NCBI RefSeq assembly: GCF_051020765.1 | Contig: NC_134935.1 | Span: forward strand, 7,441,579 to 7,505,578 | Reading direction: 5' to 3' | Origin: Lasioglossum baleicum | Taxonomy: Eukaryota > Arthropoda > Insecta > Hymenoptera > Halictidae | DNA length: 64,000 nucleotides | In this document: positions 36,840 to 47,700 of the stretch, one piece after another | Layout of the letters: every line of letters starts with the position of its first letter | Numbering within the stretch: the first letter of the stretch is position 1 | Program-made: the position numbers and the translations under genes | Notes under the pieces: generated by a model | The model's database searches: none | What the model was told of the DNA's origin: nothing | The model's input: the letters and a program-made list of their open reading frames with translations, nothing else

Positions 36840-38093
36840 TCAAAGTACATATTTCTCTAATAGCTCTTGCTTCTTTCTTGCGAGCAACGCTTCCTGAATG
36901 TCTTGCTGCGACGGTATCGCTCTTTGCGCGGTGATCTCGACTTCCGGCTCCGCTTCCGGCTCGTTTTTCTCGTTCTGCTCCTGCCACTCTAGCACGGCCC
37001 TCTCCCGACCTTCCTTCTCCGCTTTCTGCTCCAGCGGTAATAAAATACCATCGTCGTCGTCCCTATAGCCATAATAATCGGCGTCAATGTCCTTCATCAG
37101 CTCCGCGCGAGTTTTCCGAGGTGGAGGCGGAGGCTCTTGTTCGAAAAGCTCCCTGACCCCCGGCAGTTCCTTCGCCGCTCCAAAGTACTTGTATCCACGA
37201 TTCCCGGGGACCTAAACCAATTATCTGCGTTGTTATATCTTATCGAAAATGAGTGCAACGTAAGGAAGAATAAGATTCAGTAGTAAAGTAGACAGCGAAT
37301 TTTATGCATTTACGACGAAACTAGGCAGATGTAACTTAAAACGATAGGAACATTAGAAGAATTTAAAACTACTGTTACATTATTTCCAACCTATTCAACA
37401 CATTAAGGAAGAAAATCAATTTCTATTTCACTCCAGTTCATTGCGATTTAGGTAGAAAGAAAAACTTTTGTTTAAAAATCTGCTGTATATGCTGGTCATC
37501 GACCAGAATGTATCGAAAGAATAGTACTTCAGCCTGCAAGGGAAAACATAGAAAACTGGCATGGCACTTTACGCATTAATAGATACTCTACCTCGCGCCC
37601 CTCGTGGTCCAGCATCCGTGGACCCACTCTGGAGTAATCAGGCCCTCCGAGCTCCTTTATCTGTGCCTCCCAATGCCTCTTCTCTCTCAGCAGCTTGTTG
37701 ATCTCATCATTCAAATCCCGGATTCTGAATTCACCTAGACCCGCGTTCTGTATCTGTGCCACCTTCTTTGCAATTTCTCTGATAATCTGCATCCTCCATT
37801 TCTCTGCTTTCCTTAGGTCCCTGCATTCCGATGCCAGGTACGGTCTCCTCTCCTGTTCTTTCCTGGCCCCTTCGTTGCTCTGAGCTGCTCTCCAACGAGC
37901 CAGTGTTGTCCTAAGAAAGTAAGCATACTTCAATGTGAAAAATTCAAACTCATAAATATAAGAAAAAAGCTTAATTTTCGTGTACTCACATTGCCTTCTC
38001 CGCGTTTCTTGCCTGAAAGGAAAACGAATTTTGTTAATTGACTGGAATTATGTTTATTACAGCGTATTCGATAATGTTTACTGTACTTACCAT
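36840..38093 (-). CDS. Isy1: Pre-mRNA-splicing factor ISY1, 238 aa
   Basis: ISY1 is a spliceosome component of the NineTeen/catalytic complex, acting in the nucleus at the first catalytic step. On the minus strand, exons 38093-38091, 38012-37990, 37910-37592 and 37211-36840 join in phase, giving 238 residues. The first coding exon is only the ATG before GTAAGT, and the second is a 23-nt microexon; together they restore MARNAEKAM-TTLARWR, the conserved family start. The Isy1 domain covers nearly the whole protein. Its landmarks are RRPYLASECRDLRKAEKW, KKVAQIQNAGLGEFRIRDLN, INKLLREKRHWEAQIKELGG, GPRMLDHEGREV-PGNRGYKY, RAELMKDIDADYYGY and the C-terminal IPSQQDIQEALLARKKQELL. It is shorter than the 285-residue human protein because the acidic insert and the C-terminal tail are reduced. 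Intron 3 carries a MITE. Confidence 0.97.
37291..37489 (+). mobile_element. TA-flanked inverted-repeat element in ISY1 intron 3
   Basis: The element begins GACAGCGAATTTTATGCATT after TA and ends near AATCTGCTGTA. Its interior (AACATTAGAAGAATTTAAAA, ATTATTTCCAACCTATTCAA) matches the copies at 43354-43549 (inverted), 51990-52133 (inverted) and 34701 (same sense). It fills about half of the 380-bp intron and leaves the splice sites intact. Confidence 0.75.
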
Positions 38094-39155
38094 TCTTTTA
38101 GATGGTTATAGTAACGTTTCAATAAAATATACACAGCTTGTGTTTTATATTTTGTAGAACCATGCGGTTTATAATTACCACAGTACCGGTGTGTAATTAA
38201 ATATACTCTTTTATGATTACTGTTAGCGGGAAAAGCGTATTTTATAGGTTAGCCGCACGTTTCAGGTTATGACAGTATATAAATACACAACAGTTTCCCA
38301 CGTGCGTTTGCAATAGTGGGTGTATGAAATAGGTATAGGCACAGCCTACTCTGGTATAGGATATGCATACATAGGAGCGTTCCAAGTACTTCCAAGCATT
38401 CCAAGATAACGGAGTATCTATATATATAGTGCCCACAAATCACGTCACAAAATAATTCAAAATGGTCGATAGCGATATAAAAGCGAGGTATAAAAATGAC
38501 AAAAAGTTATAACATCAAGTCAGTTATTTATCAATTTTTTACTTGATTCTTTAAATAGTTTAATTATAGATTCGGAGTAGCTCCAATTCCGTTTACAGCC
38601 ATTCTCGATGATTATTATCGCCGATTGTTGGGGGTCAAAGTGTCAAAGTACACACTCTTATCGAATTGCACATTTATTTGATTTGCATAGAAATCTCTTC
38701 GTTCATCTCTTCATAATCTCATTGTTTAGAAACAATGTACGTCCGTGCGTGCAGATTAACTATTATTTCATCAGTTCCTGAAACGAGCAATCTACGAATA
38801 CGTGTAATCAGGTATAATCTCGCTGATTTGTTTTGCGAGTTTCAAGTCAAGTATCCGTGATGTCACGGACTCAAGGTCGTGTCTGGCCATTGGTCAGTCG
38901 TTGTTTGCAGTTTCTTAAAAATTCTGCACAAAGCCGAGATCGACGCATTTGCGTTCGATCATTCGAGGAGCTCGAACACTCGAACATTTTCGAATCTTGT
39001 TCCATATTTACACGGAAGTTTTGTTCTCTCTTATATTTTGATCTGCATAGCTGGACAACGATTAATTTTTCTGGATCATCGTACTTGTACGATCCAACCC
39101 GGCGTTTTGTCTCCGATAAATATCCGCAGTGCGGCGACACATTTCTCCAAGCAAA
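38094..39155. promoter_or_regulatory. Shared divergent promoter region of ISY1 and the glutathione peroxidase
   Basis: The two start codons face away from each other 1,062 bp apart, so both core promoters and 5' UTRs lie here. No TATA box or specific motif can be assigned with confidence. Short open frames inside have no support. Confidence 0.45.
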
Positions 39156-40441
39156 ATGTTCAGTGAGTAACGCAGTTCTAGAATCGCTTGAAACGTTTCA
39201 TTACATTCAAAATAATATTTTCAAACAAATATTATTGTTAGTAAACAATAACATTACGATAATGTTTTTTCCGGTTTTGTCGAATATGCGATTCGTCCAC
39301 GCACAAAAGAAGACGCTCAAGGTCGTCTTCTCCTTGTAAGTTTTTTTTCAATGATGGTGCAAAACCGGCTCGGGAACAAAGACTATGAAAATTTGCATGA
39401 AATCGGCCAGAACACAATGTATTTACAATGCATTTTACATAAACTACTTGTTTACTGGCAGTTTAACTATTGGAACATTGTTAACATGTGTCCTGAATCG
39501 TTTTGTTTTAATCCTTAGCACTCGAATGGTGACTCTGAGAGACAAGCGCCACTACAAATTGCTGTGCCATTATTCAAAATGTTGTTTAAATACATTATTA
39601 GATATGTTGGTATCTAATCAATATGTTTAAGTATTGTAGGGGGCATTATATTAATTTCCTATCTACCAAATTTAGACAATCATTGAGAATGGAAATATTG
39701 TAGTTCGTAAGAAATGTTTAATTTTTCAGTTAAAATAGCTCAGAATGCAAAGTAGCCATTTTCAATTTATTTCTGTATCTTCTTTAATATATTTGTTGAC
39801 AAATAGCAAAATTATTATCTCTATCACTTTTCTCTTTTCCAGAACTGCTAGTTCTGCTCTTGGTCTGCGCTGTGGCCACAGCTCAAGACTGCGAAGCAAA
39901 CAAAGAAGAATGCTCCGCCACAACCTCGACTTCTTTCAACCAGGACAAGGACTGGAACTCTGCTCGCACGATATACGACTTCCATGCTAAAGATATCAAA
40001 GGTAACGACGTATCATTGGAGAAATACCGTGGACATGTGTGCATAATAGTCAATGTAGCGAGTCAATGTGGATTGACGGACACAAACTACAAGGAGCTGG
40101 TACGATTGTATGAACAGTACAGCGAGAAGGAGGGCTTAAGAATCCTGGCATTCCCCTCAAATCAGTTTGGTGGCCAGGAACCAGGCAGCGCTGATCAGAT
40201 TCTAGATTTTGTTAAGAAGTACAATGTCACGTTCGATGTCTACGAGAAGGTGAACGTCAATGGGGACGACGCTCATCCACTGTGGAAATGGCTGAAGACT
40301 AAGGCAGGTGGATTCATAACTGATGGTATCAAGTGGAACTTTACCAAGTTTATTATCAACAAGGAGGGCAAAACTGTTGCCAGATACTCGCCGCACCAGA
40401 ATCCCCTCGAGATGGAGTCGGAGCTGAAGAAATACTTTTAA
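39156..40441 (+). CDS. PHGPx: Secreted cysteine glutathione peroxidase (PHGPx-like), 201 aa
   Basis: The enzyme reduces hydroperoxides, in insects usually with thioredoxin rather than glutathione as donor. Exons 39156-39162 and 39843-40441 join in phase 1 (ATGTTCA before GTGAGT; TTTTCCAG acceptor) and yield 201 residues. The first 17 residues (MFKLLVLLLVCAVATAQ) are a signal peptide, so the product is secretory. The GPx fold spans about 45-200. The peroxidatic residue is Cys78 in VNVASQCGLTD, encoded by TGT, not the selenocysteine TGA. The catalytic partners are Gln in FPSNQFGGQEPGS and Trp-Asn in KWNFTKF. The oligomerisation loop of tetrameric GPx is absent, as in monomeric phospholipid-hydroperoxide types. 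Two extra cysteines (19 and 26) sit just after the signal peptide. The 680-bp intron holds a TTAA-type repeat. AATAAA lies 240 bases after the stop. Confidence 0.95.
39512..39752 (+). repeat. TTAA-type repeat in the glutathione peroxidase intron
   Basis: After TTAA at 39508-39511 the repeat starts TCCTTAGCACTCGAATGGTG, then GACTCTGAGAGACAAGCGCC. It shares ATTGCTG, CCATTATTCA, GGTATCTAATCAAT and TTTAAGTATTGTA with 13455-13653. It ends near GCTCAGAATGCAAAG, so the right border is approximate. The intron's splice sites are untouched. Confidence 0.7.
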
Positions 40442-40681
40442 GTAAACCTGAGATCCTTTTACACTTAGAGTCCTAGCAAGTAATAACATTCAATACTCAT
40501 TGCTGAACCGTAACTGTTGGAAGAACAAATGTAAAAACGATATAACATTGTTTTTATTGCCCACAATACGTACACTTGTGTGGATACTCGGATACTCGTC
40601 TGTACAACAGTCTGATGTAGAATAAGTCTTCGCCCTTTGTTCCATTTCGTTGTATTTCATGTACCAATCGGGGACGATGCC

Positions 40682-40687
40682 AATAAA
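40682..40687 (+). terminator. AATAAA polyadenylation signal of the glutathione peroxidase
   Basis: This is a canonical hexamer on the coding strand, 240 bases downstream of the TAA stop. No closer AATAAA is seen. Confidence 0.6.
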
Positions 40688-40782
40688 TACATTTCTTTAT
40701 CTCTAACAACAACATGTCTTGAATGAACGAACGAACGAACGAACAAGTTCGACGTACTACGTCTCGTATGTATACATATATG

Positions 40783-40880
40783 CAGGGTGTTCATGCTATT
40801 ACTAGCCAGTGTTTTCCATTTTCTCCCAAGATTTATTATTTTCAAGAAAAGTGCTGTCTGGTAATAGCGTGAGCACCCTG
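40783..40880. mobile_element. Short 98-bp MITE with CAGGGTG termini
   Basis: The left end is CAGGGTGTTCATGCTATTAC and the right end is GTAATAGCGTGAGCACCCTG. The reverse complement of the right end matches the left at 18 of 20 positions. The element ends abut no clear direct repeat. A related terminus (ACACCCTGTACATA) occurs alone near 31605. Confidence 0.75.
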
Positions 40881-41235
40881 TTGTACATAATAGATCTCTA
40901 AACAGATGTAAACGCGAACTGTACAAAAGAAAAACGCAGCTGGGTTGTCGATGCCCACCGGGGTTCCTTAATCGCGACTTAATCAATTAACTTTAAATAC
41001 ACAGACAAACAGGCGTATCAATTCTTAACAGTACAGTATGGTATCTTATCATCTAACGCGGTCATTGTAGTCGGATCGGAATCAACGATCCTCCGGGACA
41101 CACTTTCTCGTAAATAGACACCGTGTAACGCTCGGGTCTCTTCTGACCCGATCTTGTAATATCTCGCTTATTATTATTGACGAACAATTTTTCTCAAGGT
41201 CATCGTTTGCGAAATCTCAAGGTCATCGACGTTGT

Positions 41236-41241
41236 TTTATT
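41236..41241 (-). terminator. Candidate polyadenylation signal of the VWC/FN3 receptor
   Basis: TTTATT on the plus strand is AATAAA on the coding strand, about 550 bases after the last stop. A second one lies near 40550. Either could be used, so the 3' UTR end is uncertain. Confidence 0.35.
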
Positions 41242-41792
41242 TTTAAATGTTTTTATTAGACGAATAAAAATCCAATGACTTTATCGTGACCTTCGTTTGA
41301 CCATGAGCACCGAAAATTGATAAAAATAGCCATGATCAAGTTATCATAGAAATGTTGAAGTAGTCGCGTTATCTCGGCGCGCCGTAAAAGAGGAAAAAGG
41401 AAGTTGCAGCTGGTCAACGTTCCTATCGACGTTCTCGTTTTTCTCTCGGAGAAGCATAAACGTCCGCGACCTATTTATAGTGATCGTGGCGGGTTCAGCG
41501 ACCAGGAAATCGATTCCGAACCGACTGCAGCGTCGCATGACACCGCTATTTACAAGTTTTAATACAATTCCACTGGCAGGAACGAAAGCGAACGAGACGA
41601 TCATCAAATGATTCCTCATCATCCCTTCGTCGTCAACCTTTCCGACGGTTCAAGGCACTTCATCCCTCAGGGCCAACGTCCGCAAGGGGAGTCTTCATCG
41701 TTTCTTCGTGGTATCGCTCGACGATTTCTTTCGGATCGTTCGACGGCAGTCTTGCATAAATAAATACAATTTTTTAAATAAATTACAGGACC

Positions 41793-44700
41793 TCAGGCGG
41801 ACTCTTTGACGTTGCTGTTGATGGTGGCCATCTCGTGTTCCGCGTTCTTGTTCCTGCCGTTCGACATCGCCACGGGATCCTCACAAGTCTGGAAACATCA
41901 TCGGACATCGTTAAACACGCTGGCAATGGTTGTTTAATTTATTTTTAAAATATTCATTATCATTAATTACACTATCCCTGGCAACAAAATGTTCGATCGA
42001 AATCGCGAACACGATTGTTCAACGAATTATTTATTGGAGCGCATATTAAATATGAATATGTATTAAACAAATATGTAAAACGATGGATTGTTATAGTTTT
42101 TACCAATATATAAAATAATATAAACTGTCCAGCTGTATGAAAAAATTACAGAGAAATTTAGATAGCATTCGAAATATAGGAGCCAGATAGACATCTCATT
42201 TTTTCTCTAATAATTTTAATAAATCAGAAATTGTTAACTGTTTTCATCTTTCTGCTGTTTCATGAGATATAGTCACTTGATTTGTTCGATCGAATAATTT
42301 TTGCCAGGTGCACTAGTCTAACCGAATCGATAGACAGTTAATTAATTCGTTTATGTTCTCAGAAATGACTACGTGCCTCTGAACACGGCAGAAGTTGAAG
42401 CGACGATTTAAAGTCTGACATTTCCGAGCGCAGAGGACATAATACTTAATTGGCCGGCACAATTTCAGTAAACGGATCAGTTTAACGTATTAATACAATG
42501 AGAGTGAATTACCCATAGTCTCTTGTTGTAATTCTACCTTGTAGGAAGGATTGTCGTAGGCGGACGTGGTTTTACGCGGGGATATATCGGCTTTGCTGCT
42601 GGTCCGTCTCTTCATCAGCATCATTAGCAGTATCAAGGTCGAGAGGATCGCGAGGGACGCGACGATCGCCACAACCACCAACGGACCATAGTAATCGCCT
42701 TCGTGCAGAGGCACCGATGCCAGTTTCCCTGCTGCGTGTGGAAAGTCATGTTAATAATCTCGAACGAATTCTTACAAAGCAAATCCAATGGGGCCACTCG
42801 GAAATTCTGATTCGAAATATTGTAGGAAACAACACAGAATTTTCAATCATGAAGACTATTCCTGAAGCAAAAGCAACGATGAAACTGTAACAGTGGCCCA
42901 TTGTCTACTATCTTGAGACACGATTGTCTTCAAGTGTGCACACCTTGCTGCGAGATCGTGGCGGGTAAAAGGACTCCAGGCTTGGTGACAAAGTCCTGGA
43001 CGTTGCTCTTCTTGATCCTGCCGTTGGTCAGGTATACTTCGAGCCATAATCGGTACCTGGTGCCGGGCTTCAGGTCGCTGATCACCGTTTTCGGATGCGA
43101 ATCCCTCTTAGCGATCTTGAACGTACTGGTATCCTCTTTACCGCTGTCGCTCTGGTAGATCGCCCTGTAGATGTTCACGTACTTGTCTTCGGGATAGGGT
43201 ACTCCGCTCCAAGTCACCTCTACGTCCGTCGACTTGATGGTTTTTATTTCAACCTTGACCTCGAACGAGTACGGATCAGGTTCCATCGACGTCGTCACGT
43301 GGATCTGTAAAAGGAGCCCTTTGATCAATCCTTACATACTCTAGTAATAAATAGACAGTGGATCTTTATGCAAAATACAAATTTTCTAACTGAATTGCAA
43401 CAATCTGCAGTGAAATAGAAATTTATCTTCTTTCTTAAATGTTTGATAGGTTGAAAATAATATAACAGCATTATTAAATTCTTCTAATATTTTTACTATT
43501 TTAAACTACGCCTACTCATTTTTGTCATAAATGCATAAAATCCGCTGTCTAGTAATAAATCATACTAACCGTCTTCTCGCTGACGAGTTCCGTCAGCTGT
43601 CCAGAGAACGGCACGAAGAAGATTCCGATCTCGTATATCGTGGATGGCTTCAGGTTCTCGATCACGAAATTAGTCACTGCTCTGTGGATCAACGGAGTAC
43701 CAGAGTAAACCTTGGCATCCTGCTCCTTGTACCTCAGCTGAACACCGTCGATGAACTGCAGCTCGTATTCTGTGAACTTCTTCCACATTACGTTGATCCA
43801 GGTGGAGTTCGTCTCGGTCACCTTGAGCTCAGCGTCTATGGGAATCTGTGGTGGCAGCGTTGTCATTTCTGGTCGTCTGTCGTGGGTCCTCACAGTGTAG
43901 ATTTGACTCGTAGGACTGTTGGCCAGATCCTTCAGTTTCACGGTGATCTTCACCTTGTACTCCGTCGATGGTTTCAGATCGCCTAACTCGAACTGCAACT
44001 GAGGCGTTGCGATCAAGTCGTCCGGGGGTGCGAACACCTGAGCTTTCCAGGTGGAGACGTCGAAGTTCCTGCATAGAAAGTGTTGTAAATGATTTTTTTT
44101 CTGTGCAAGGAACAGTCAGAAAGAATCAGTTCTCCTTGTTGTATAAGATAAATGTAAAAATATTGGTTGCTATATATAGGTGCTATAGGAGTCGTGGTAC
44201 TCTGTGTGATATTTTATAGGAAATACATACTTCTTATCGTTCGTGTACCGAAGCTCGACGCGTCCATGAAGACCCACAAGGACCTGTGGCACGGTGAAGA
44301 CAAGAAGGACGGTTTTGTCGTCGAGGGCGTCGAGGATTAGTACGGAGATCTCGTCCGATGAAGACGCGCCTGGAAATCCGGGAACAGCGCCAGGTAGTGG
44401 GAAACCTGGTGGTACATTGTGATCCATACCTGAAGAGGAAATCCACAGTTTTATTAATACGTTGTCTTTCGTATTGCAGATGGCGAAGAAAGGGGTTCTG
44501 ATGAGAGCCTGGACAAGGCTAGACGAGTGAAAGCAACATACTGTAGATCGGTATTGCTCATCATCAGACTTAGAATGAGGTAATATAATTAGATAAAAGA
44601 TAGCCTAAGCTAGGTTGGACAGCTCGTGAATATTGTTAAACAGTACTCGAGCAGTATAGGAAGAACTATAAGGACTATAAGAACTATAAACTACTTGAAA

Positions 44701-47700
44701 ATTAATTCTCTCGCTCTCTGCTGACAATATAAGATTGCTCGGGCAGTAATATAGAAAAAGCGCTATCTAAATCTTTCGTCTATAGGTGGAGCAGTAACAC
44801 ATGGTAACACAGTAAACCCCTTCCCCTTCAACTCCCTACTGCGACTATCCTAATCTTTTTCAGACCCGTTCTACCCCACTCCTCCCCACTTCTAGTACTC
44901 GATCTCAGTGTCGCCAGATTAAGATTTGTCTCCTACTCCTCCTTATCCTTTCTACGACGCTATTCCCCACGACCCGGTTATGCGACGCGTTTCGCTTCTG
45001 TCGTGCATGTCGTCGACCTCATATGAAAACTGCCTAAGTCCATTTTTTATGAAAATTGGTTTTTCAGCTTCGTCTTGTTAGGTACTTCAATTTCTACGGT
45101 TTGAGTTGATAGTTTGAAAAAATCTCCGTGTAAAGCAAAATAGTTTTGCTTTATATCGTTTTTTCCGCCTCCTGTAAAATTTACTTTTTTGGACTTAGGA
45201 AATTTTCATATAAGTCATAATGTCACGTGAATAATCCGGTAATTACACAGAGAGGATAACAACTGCATTCCCCTGGATTTCCCCGGTCTGGCGACACTGC
45301 TCGATCCCGTGAATAAAAGATCGCAGTCTCTCGATAGGGGCGAACCTGACTGGTCGGGCGATTGTGCAGCGAACGCGTGGTTCAAGTGCGTGAGTCCCGG
45401 GTGCGGTATATGGACCAGCCGAGTGGTCTGCGTCGGGCCGGGATTGAGATCGTGTTCATCGATATGTGCTAGCAGCTCCTCGATCTGCTGTGGCGTACTG
45501 GGTATGTCCGGTGTATGGATATGATACGTGGTCTCGCCGTGTTCGTTCATTTGGGTGTACACGTGCGGCTTCGCGGGCTTCTTCGGGCCAGGGTCGGGCC
45601 CGTTCGAGTAGCCGGGCTGAATCTGATTGGTGCTCGACTGTTTCTGACCTGCGATTTGCTTGTGGAGATCGTACAGACCCGGGTGGGCCTCTGGCGGACC
45701 ACGATCGAGCTGCACTAGCCCAGGATGATGAAGATTGATCAGATGGTACAGCTCCTCTGGCAGGATCTCTCGAGCAGGATCCCGTTGTCCTGGCTTGGGT
45801 CTGGTTGGCAGTCCTTGAGGTTGGGGCTTGGTCTTCTCACCATCGGCAGGCTTCTTTTTAGGACTCAGGGGTACTATGACATTAGGGTCCACGCTGTCTT
45901 GAAGAATAGGTCCTCGATAAGGAGGTCCGGTAGGGTCCAAATGAGGACTCAAGCTGTTCTGAGGCACGCTATGTCCAGTTGGCACGAACGCGAATCCTGA
46001 GTTCTGATGAGGATTCAACGGGATGAACTGCTGCTGATCGGTTGGGTGTCCTCCTTTCGGCATTTTTTCCGGGTTCACCGGACCAGGAAGTGTCTGGCCA
46101 GCGTCCATAGGATACGGAACCGACGCAGACTTGTCCGGGAACTTGTCCGGCGCCAATGGACCTGGGAAATAGTCGTCCTTGTGCGGGATAGGTTTGGCGA
46201 TCGGCTCTAGAGGCTTCTTAACGTCAACCTTCGACTTTGCCTTCTCTTTCGCTGGTGTCAGAGGTTTTTCCGGGGCCTGGGGTTGATGAAGATGGAACAC
46301 GTCCTCCACACTGGGGTGCGTGGGCCTGTAGTCTGGGTTGTAGGGTCCGTTGTAAGGGATAGTCGGGTGTCCAGGGTCCATCGGGTAGTGGAAAAACCCG
46401 TGGCTGCTCGGAGTCTCGTCGCTGGTCTCTTTCTGAATCTGGCCCGATTCGTTACCGGGCTTTTCGAACGCGTCCGTCGCGTTCATGCCTGCAATAGAGC
46501 AAAGTCCAAGGTCACAGAGTCAGCATGCCGGCTGCAAGTCGACGCTGCAGACACGTCGCTGCCTCTCCTGGCCCACGATCTCTTCATGCATATTTACAGC
46601 CAAGGTCGTACAAAGCATGCAGAATTTTTGTTTAAGTTTTTTTTACAGTGCTCGTTCCCCAAACTTCGCCTCTGGATGCTGCGAGCACGCTGGAACTCTC
46701 TTTTCGATGGACAGGCTGGGTCTTCGGTATTAATGCGAGTGCGGAGCAATCTACTGTGTAGTTTTGGGGGCTGTACTTTCGGGGATGCAATTTCGGGATT
46801 TAGTTTTGGGGATGTAGATTCGGGGGGTGCAATTTGAGGATGTATACGTTATGTGTGAATGATGTCAGGGTGTATGTACATTCGCGTATGCACTGGAGGA
46901 CCCAGTCAGGCCCGCGCAGGAAGCACTTACAACTTTGCAACCCATCGCACCCATTACCAAAGTGATCCTCTTCGGAATAGCGGTCGCTTTTGGGATAGAA
47001 CGGTGTCCAACACCAATTTTTTCTGGATTCAGGGGTCGGAAATAATCGATCTCAGTGATTGTACCTGGCAGCTCAGCAGCTTGATGATTGCAGGTCCATT
47101 CCTTGCAGCATTCGTCGCCAGGTATCTGAGCCAGAATAGCTTGATAAGGTGGACAAGGTAAATTCGCAGGCGGAGAAGCTGTGACTGGTGGACAGGCAGC
47201 CTGGCAAGTCACTTTTCCCATTTCGCAGTAGCATCTCTTCTCGCAGCCTGTCACGTTTGATGGCACTTCGCTCCAGTTGTCGTAGGTTTCGCCCTCGTAC
47301 GTGCACGAGCCGTTGTTTTTGCAGCGCATTTCCTGTGGAGATTCACATTCTTTCTTTCGTAATTGCTGTAACTTCCCCGAAAATCGATCTTTTCGAAATT
47401 CGTTTCGACGAGAACTGTCTCTGTTCTATCTAGTTTGATGTAAAATTATAATATGTCATGTGTTTGCTACCTTAAACCGGAATTTGTTTAAGATATCTTG
47501 CTCAAATTTTCAGCGAATACTACCGAAACCTCCCCTAACAAGATGTACCAATTGATTTTCTAAAGGAACGTCATTTTGCATATAAAGTTTCTAATAAATA
47601 GTTTGCATATAAAGTTGCAAATAAGTTTCTCTTCGTTTCTCAACCGTTCACCAGGTGAAACCTGTGCAACTCACCTCAGGACAGCAACGAGGCGGTCTTG

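Larger units (their letters stand above)
40442..41792. other. Gap between the convergent glutathione peroxidase and VWC/FN3 receptor genes
   Basis: The 1.35-kb gap holds both 3' UTRs. AATAAA for the peroxidase is at 40682. TTTATT at 41236-41241 is a candidate signal for the minus-strand gene. It also carries GAAC tandem repeats near 40725-40745 and a small inverted-repeat element at 40783-40880. No other gene is seen. Confidence 0.6.

Noticed and set aside
38833..39339. 168-codon plus-strand frame covering the first exon of the glutathione peroxidase
   Set aside because: It is in a different frame from the ATGTTCA start and lacks homology. The spliced model gives a perfect signal peptide and GPx fold.
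45309..46837. Several plus-strand open frames of 67-184 codons
   Set aside because: They are antisense shadows of the large Pro-rich exon on the minus strand; the minus strand frame is contiguous with phased exons on both sides.
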